Source of the DNA: CAWEHT01 sp963808455
Lineage (GTDB): Bacteria > Chloroflexota > Anaerolineae > CG2-30-64-16
Length of the DNA: 10,253 bases
Assembly (NCBI GenBank): GCA_963808455.1
Contig: CAWEHT010000003.1
Span: forward strand, 1-10,253
Reading direction: 5' to 3'
Shown here: one piece after another, positions 6,666 to 10,253 of the stretch
Layout of the letters: every line of letters begins with the position of its first letter
Numbering within the stretch: position 1 is the stretch's first letter
Notes under the pieces: generated by a model
What the model was told of the DNA's origin: nothing
Database searches by the model: none
Seen by the model: only the letters and a program-made list of their open reading frames with translations
Made by a program: the position numbers and the translations under genes

Positions 6666-6677
6666 ACGATATATCGT
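6666..6677. promoter_or_regulatory. PadR operator candidate (12-bp perfect palindrome)
   Basis: ACGATATATCGT is a perfect palindrome directly downstream of the -10, over the expected transcription start and 20 bases before the padR ATG. A/T-rich dyads with a TATAT centre at this location are typical autoregulatory sites of PadR-family repressors. No copy was seen near the other genes. The ABC operon promoter lies outside the window, so a site there cannot be tested. Confidence 0.62.
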
Positions 6678-6697
6678 ATTGCTGGAAGGAGAGGTGC

Positions 6698-7214
6698 ATG
6701 GCACGCGGGAATCCTTTTGATTTTGCCGGACACGGTTGGCGCTTCGAGAGGGGCGACGTAAAGTATGTGATCCTGGATTTGCTGGCAGGAGCAGCCCAGC
6801 TATGGCTATGAAATCATACGGGCACTGGAGGGGCGGTTTGGTGGCTTCTACGCGCCCAGCCCAGGCGCGGTTTACCCTACGCTCCAACTCCTGGAAGAGA
6901 TGGGCTATGTCACCTCCGAAGTGCGAGACGGACGCAAGGTCTACACAATCACGGAGGCAGGCCGGCGCTTTCTGGCAGAGCGCTCGGACTCGGTCGAGGA
7001 CATCCGCCGGCGCATGCGCGGCTTCGGCAGCCCGGAGACCTGGAAGAGCGTGCACGATGCGGTGAAGGAACTGGGCGAAGCAGCCAAGATGTTCCGGCAC
7101 GAAGCGCGCCATGCCGATCCCGATAAGATGCGCCGCATCCACGATGTCATCATGCGAGCTCGCCAGGAGATCGAAGCGATCCTCAACGAGGGTCAAGGTC
7201 CGGGCTTCAGTTGA
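6698..7214 (+). CDS. PadR-family transcriptional regulator (right-arm copy, one frameshift)
   Basis: This is a PadR-type winged-helix repressor. The copy has one extra G near 6784 (CTGGCAGG for CTGCAGG), which splits it. The left arm has the correct bases there but lacks one elsewhere. Merging them gives an intact 171-residue protein. Its parts are a short glycine/aromatic lead (MARGNPFDFAGHGWRFERGD), the PadR winged helix at about residues 20-95 (VILDLLQEQPSYGYEIIRALE, then GGFYAPSPGAVYPTLQLLEEMGYV, the wing VRDGRKVYTITEAGRRFL), and a C-terminal helical dimerisation region (FRHEARHADPDKMRRIHDVIMRARQEIEAIL). GGAGAGG sits just before the ATG. The gene is convergent with the ABC-2 permease (54 bases between stops), and PadR proteins commonly control neighbouring ABC-2 exporters. 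The inducer is unknown. Confidence 0.88.
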
Positions 7215-7268
7215 CATAAGTGTTGGGGGTGGCCCTCGTAGCCAGGCTCGGGCACGCCCGGAGAGGAA

Positions 7269-8103
7269 CTACAGGTCGCGGCGCTCGAAAGCGTAGATAG
7301 CGGCGGCCAGGGCAGCCAGCCCATAGATTATGGCGTAAGCTACCATCGCGGCACTGGGGACCGAGGCAGTGGCGAAAGGCCCGGCCAGCAGCACGCTCAC
7401 CGAAGTGGGTTGCATCAGGTCGGCAGCTTTGCGCCAAAGCGCTTCGGTCGGCATAATCAGGCTGCTGACTATGCCGATCTTGACAGCCGTCTCGTTCTCC
7501 AACAGCGAGCCGACCTGCTCAGTCCAGCCGCCGAGAAAGGCCAGCCCGAAAAGCATGAACACGATCACGCCGTTGGTCAGGGTCGAGAACAACGTGCCGC
7601 CCAGCAGAGTCAGCGCCAAGAGGATCCAGCCTTCGAGAGCCATCAGCGTGAGCCCGGCGAGCAGATGGTTCAGAAAGTCGCCGCTGACAGCACGCGATGA
7701 GCGCCACGCCCCCACCCATCAGGGCCACGCCTGCCGTGATTATGGCGGCAAAGCCCAGCCACTTGCCCAGCATGACTTCCCAGCGCTGCAGCGGCTTGGT
7801 GACGATGCTCTGGATCGAGTGTGAAGCGATCTCGCCAGAGACGGTGTTGACCGAGATGAGCACGCTGAGGATGACGATGAGAAAGTTGACTGCGTAGAGC
7901 CCCAATAGGGTAAAGGTGGTCTGCATCTGGCGAACGGGCTGGGACGTGGCATCGCCCATCTGGCGCACGAGACCGCTTCGAATCGCGTAGAATGCCAGCG
8001 CATAGAGCAACAGAAAGATCAGCGCCAGGCCCATCCCGACGCCAAGAAGCTGGCGTCTCCGTGCCTCGTGGAAAGTGAGCCAGGCGATATTGAAGACTTT
8101 CAC
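7269..8103 (-). CDS. ABC-2 type transporter permease (right-arm copy, one 2-base deletion)
   Basis: This is the membrane subunit partnering the ATPase at 8100-9035, with a GTG start overlapping the ATPase stop as GTGA. Two bases (GC) are missing near 7694 in the ALIARAV region, splitting the gene. The left arm has those bases but lacks a C three codons later. The merged protein has 278 residues and six predicted helices. This copy has R for P (residue ~38) and N for H (residue ~79) relative to the left arm. SVNTVSGEIASHSIQSIV fits the family better, because permeases of this type usually read 'xxxVSGEI'. It would form a homodimer or heterodimer with the ATPase in the cytoplasmic membrane. Confidence 0.87.
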
Positions 8104-9035
8104 CCTGCTTCTTCGCCTTCCATCACGCGCATGAAGACCTCTTCCAACGAAGGGTGCCGCGGAATGACGCCATACACTTGCACGCCCTTAGCCGCGAGCC
8201 AACTTACCAGGCCGGGGACCTGCTCTTCCGACGTCAATTGCACGATGACGTCCCTGGCATCTGATTGGTGGCAGGCACCGAAGCGCTGCATTTCCGCCAG
8301 CAATTCGGGTGTGAGGGTTCCCAGCTTCAGTTCAACTTCGGTCCCGGCCGAGAGCAGGTCCACCAGCCGTCCCATTTGCGCCACACGCCCGCGCCGGATG
8401 AAGGCCACACGATCACAAGTGATTTCGACTTCGCTGAGCAGGTGCGAGTTCAAGAACAGAGTGAGGCCCTGCGCCCGCAACTGGTGGATGATGTCGCGCA
8501 CCAGGTGGCGCCCAAGAGGATCCAACCCGGAGGTCGGTTCGTCCAGGAAGACCAGCTCTGGCTCGTTGAGCAGGGCCTGAGCCAGCCCGATGCGCTGAAG
8601 CATGCCCTTTGAAAAGTCACGGAGAGGGTTGCGAGCATGGCGGGCCAAACCGACCATCTCCAGCAGCTCAGGGACCCGCTGCCGGATAGCGCCAGCGCTC
8701 ATGCCGTAGAGGCGCGCGTGGACCTGCAGAAATTCGGCGGCAGTAAGCCACTCCTGGAAACGGAAATGTTCTGGCAGAAAGCCCACGTGCGCCCGCACCC
8801 GCCAGTCGCCAGGCTCACGCCCGAGGAGGCAAGCCGTTCCGGCTGTTGGCCGCACCAACCCCAGGAACATCTTGAGCGAGGTCGTCTTGCCGGCGCCATT
8901 GGGGCCGAGAAAGCCAAAAACCTCACCGCGCTCGACGGTGAGGTTCAGGTCTTCGACTGCCATGATCGTGTTGTACTCTTTGCGCAAGCCGACAGCCCGC
9001 AAGGCCGGGCCATCAGGTCGCGGCGTATCCTTCAC
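8100..9035 (-). CDS. ABC-2 type transporter ATP-binding protein (311 aa, complete)
   Basis: This ATPase drives the permease encoded directly downstream. Walker A is GPNGAGKT (residues 44-51). The Q-loop position is a glutamate in GFLPEHF (E89), a common variant in ABC-2 exporters. The ABC signature is FSKGMLQR (141-148), Walker B is LVFLDEPT (161-168), the D-loop is SGLD (169-172), and the H-loop histidine is H198 in LFLNSHLLSEVE. A C-terminal extension (about 225-311) ends in the HPSLEEVFMRVM motif typical of CcmA/DrrA-like subunits. Length is normal. The ATG at 9035 follows the preceding gene by 15 bases, with a weak AGGA site about 10 bases upstream. The frame crosses the edge of the inverted repeat without interruption, so this copy is genomic. 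Confidence 0.93.
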   Translation of the reverse strand: MKDTPRPDGPALRAVGLRKEYNTIMAVEDLNLTVERGEVFGFLGPNGAGKTTSLKMFLGLVRPTAGTACLLGREPGDWRVRAHVGFLPEHFRFQEWLTAAEFLQVHARLYGMSAGAIRQRVPELLEMVGLARHARNPLRDFSKGMLQRIGLAQALLNEPELVFLDEPTSGLDPLGRHLVRDIIHQLRAQGLTLFLNSHLLSEVEITCDRVAFIRRGRVAQMGRLVDLLSAGTEVELKLGTLTPELLAEMQRFGACHQSDARDVIVQLTSEEQVPGLVSWLAAKGVQVYGVIPRHPSLEEVFMRVMEGEEAG

Positions 9036-9050
9036 ATTCAGCGCATTTCC

Positions 9051-10106
9051 TCACTTCAGGCTGGCCGCCACTTGCTGTAAGGTCCCTTCGTTGAAGGTCC
9101 CTTCGACCATGTAGATCAGGCCTCTGGACTGGTTCTCCCACACCAGGGCGTTCTGTGGCCCAGCAGCTGGCTCGACCCCAGATGCGGCCGGCGCGTGAGC
9201 CGACCTGCGGGCCGCCAACGCCGCAGCCTGTGGGCTTTCGGAGATCAGATAACCGGGCGTGCCGGCCACCGTGACCTCTTGTACCGAAGCCATATCGCTC
9301 GGCACAGGCAGGACCAGCGTCGTAGCCCAGTCGATCCGTTTGGCCATCAGACTTGCATCGGCCTCCGACATGCCCATGATCCTCAGGCCAGCGGCGCCGA
9401 CGGCGTCGAGGCTCACATCTGGTGGCACGTTGACCACCGGGCTCTGGCCCTCTACGATGGTCAGCGCCTCTCCGTTCGCCACGTAACGCTGCGTTGCGAC
9501 GGGCCTGAGGTCCGCGCTGATTGCCATCGAGTCACGGTCCGATGGGACGGCGTCTGTGGATGCGCCGGCCGCCTTCAGCAGCGCTCTGGCTGCTTTGAGA
9601 TCTACTTGCGCCTGCACGTGGCCGCCCGGCTGCACGCTGAACTCGGTGGGTGCACGCAGGCCGGCGGGCAAGTAGTCGGGGACGAGCACCTGGAATCCGG
9701 CGGCACTGGTTGCCGCCGCGGCGTCTTCGACTATCGTAGCGTCCCTCTTGGGCACCTGGACATTCGAGAAGAGTTGCTGCTTGAATCCTTCCAGGCGGCC
9801 GATCTGGGCCGGGTCAACCTGCACGATTGTGATCTTACGCACGCGGAAGACTTCAAGAAAGTTGCTGGCGGCCGCCCGCAACGGTGCGACAGTGAAGAGG
9901 CAGATTAGCAGCACGGCTGCCACGGCGCCAAGGAAGGCCGGCTGCCAACGGGGGTGCAGGACGTGTCCCATCGCGTGCTGATTCGTGCCTTCGACCAGCG
10001 CAAAGCCTTCTCTTGGGAGCAGTCCCTGCGGAAGGAGCGTTCTTGGCCATGGATGGAGTTTCTCCTGAGATCGGAAGCGCACCGAGGACGCTGGCCGGGC
10101 CGGCAC
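9051..10106 (-). CDS. Single-pass membrane protein, anti-sigma/DUF4367-like
   Basis: The readable frame gives 351 residues from a GTG. A membrane helix lies at about residues 55-76 (WQPAFLGAVAAVLLICLFTVAPL). It is followed by RAAASNFLEVFRVRKITIVQVDP and a large extracytoplasmic domain rich in Ala and Val. The end, NALVWENQSRGLIYMVEGTFNEGTLQQVAASLK, resembles the DUF4367/anti-sigma C-terminal fold, where a W-x-E-N...Y...G segment precedes the last helix. Family membership is from recall, not a search. The gene lies 15 bases upstream of the ABC ATPase and is probably the first or second gene of that operon. The N-terminus is uncertain: a better-looking start, MSELRERAAFVYDALSQAIPAIQSH, lies in another frame at 10245, suggesting one indel between about 10030 and 10130. 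No sigma factor gene is inside the window. Confidence 0.7.
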   Translation of the reverse strand: MPARPASSVRFRSQEKLHPWPRTLLPQGLLPREGFALVEGTNQHAMGHVLHPRWQPAFLGAVAAVLLICLFTVAPLRAAASNFLEVFRVRKITIVQVDPAQIGRLEGFKQQLFSNVQVPKRDATIVEDAAAATSAAGFQVLVPDYLPAGLRAPTEFSVQPGGHVQAQVDLKAARALLKAAGASTDAVPSDRDSMAISADLRPVATQRYVANGEALTIVEGQSPVVNVPPDVSLDAVGAAGLRIMGMSEADASLMAKRIDWATTLVLPVPSDMASVQEVTVAGTPGYLISESPQAAALAARRSAHAPAASGVEPAAGPQNALVWENQSRGLIYMVEGTFNEGTLQQVAASLK

Positions 10107-10245
10107 CGTTGCCGCAAGCTGCCCGCGCCCGGCGTACGTCTGGCCGTAATTTGAACTGTTGCCAGGCGACGTGACTTTGAATTGCCGGGATGGCCTGGCT
10201 CAGGGCGTCGTACACAAAGGCAGCCCGCTCGCGGAGTTCGGACAT
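10107..10245 (-). CDS. Probable true N-terminus of the anti-sigma-like protein (frame offset by one)
   Basis: From the ATG at 10245 the frame reads MSELRERAAFVYDALSQAIPAIQSHVAWQQFKLRP, an amphipathic, helix-rich cytoplasmic head such as anti-sigma-like proteins carry before their membrane helix. The frame stays open to 9853 but turns into Arg/Ala/Pro-rich nonsense where the other frame gains the membrane helix. One missing or extra base between about 10030 and 10130 would fuse the two into one protein of about 397 residues. It could instead be a separate short gene. The region is single copy, so the other arm cannot settle it. Confidence 0.45.
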
Positions 10246-10253
10246 CCGCAGCG

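Larger units (their letters stand above)
4277..8538. repeat. Right arm of the ~4.26 kb inverted duplication
   Basis: This stretch is the reverse complement of the left arm. It starts at GGCC (4277), directly opposite the GGCC that ends the left arm (4253-4256). The outer limit is approximate because the left arm reaches the window edge. Beyond about 8540 the sequence is single copy. The ABC ATPase frame runs through that boundary without a break, so the right side looks like the true genomic continuation. This arm keeps the ATPase and the small membrane protein intact. It breaks the 4Fe-4S gene, which the left arm keeps intact. Confidence 0.97.

Noticed and set aside
7215..7268. Terminator between padR and the permease (CGGGC...GCCCG near 7250)
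   Set aside because: The stem is about five pairs with a two-base loop and no T run on either strand, too weak to call.
1..8538. Mobile element or composite transposon with long inverted repeats
   Set aside because: The arms carry ordinary housekeeping-type genes. No transposase or integrase, no target-site duplication and no internal cargo lie between them; the spacer is 20 bases of a regulator gene.
9195..9908. 237-residue plus-strand open frame
   Set aside because: It is antisense to the anti-sigma-like gene, has Arg/His/Gly-rich composition without recognisable motifs, and is a by-product of high GC.
1..10253. CRISPR array, tRNA, rRNA, riboswitch or replication origin
   Set aside because: I saw no regularly spaced short repeats, no cloverleaf with CCA-type end, no conserved rRNA blocks, no DnaA-box cluster and no recognisable aptamer.

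Overview
The window is dominated by one structure: an inverted duplication of about 4.26 kb. The left arm is 1-4256, the right arm about 4277-8538, and only 20 bases (4257-4276) lie between them. Every gene left of about 8.5 kb therefore appears twice, in opposite orientation. Only about 8540-10253 is single copy. The junction lies inside a Crp/Fnr-family regulator gene, and neither copy keeps its DNA-binding domain. The arms differ by scattered substitutions and one- or two-base indels, roughly 1-2 % by eye. Each arm breaks reading frames that the other keeps open, and combining the arms restores intact genes. I read this as a fold-back chimera (amplification, long-read or assembly artefact) with independent sequencing errors in the arms, rather than a natural palindrome or a new system.

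Collapsed to one copy, the locus reads as follows, from the right end leftwards. First comes a minus-strand operon: a single-pass membrane protein resembling anti-sigma/DUF4367 proteins (9051-10106, perhaps starting at 10245), an ABC-2 type ATPase (8100-9035) and its six-helix permease (7269-8103). The ATPase and permease overlap by GTGA. Convergent to this operon is a PadR-family repressor gene (6698-7214), whose strong sigma70-type promoter carries a 12-bp perfect palindrome around the expected start site. Divergent from PadR is a small four-helix membrane protein of unknown function (6023-6454). Its 3' end overlaps by 17 bp the convergent end of a redox gene pair: a zinc-ribbon/cysteine-rich protein (4914-5168) followed, with an ATGA overlap, by a 4Fe-4S protein (5165-6039). 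Divergent from that pair is the Crp/Fnr-type regulator (from 4738, minus strand), which has a near-consensus promoter.

Two modules are therefore present. One is an envelope-linked ABC-2 exporter, probably controlled by the convergent PadR repressor. The other is a small iron-sulfur/cysteine-rich pair, probably controlled by the divergent Crp/Fnr regulator.

The DNA is GC-rich and bacterial, and no rRNA, tRNA, mobile element or CRISPR is visible. The anti-sigma-like protein (an 'APLRAAASNFLEVFRVRK' segment just after the membrane helix) and the PadR/ABC-2 arrangement resemble what I recall from Chloroflexota such as Anaerolineae. That assignment is tentative. The redox pair is also familiar from anaerobic Firmicutes and other anaerobes.
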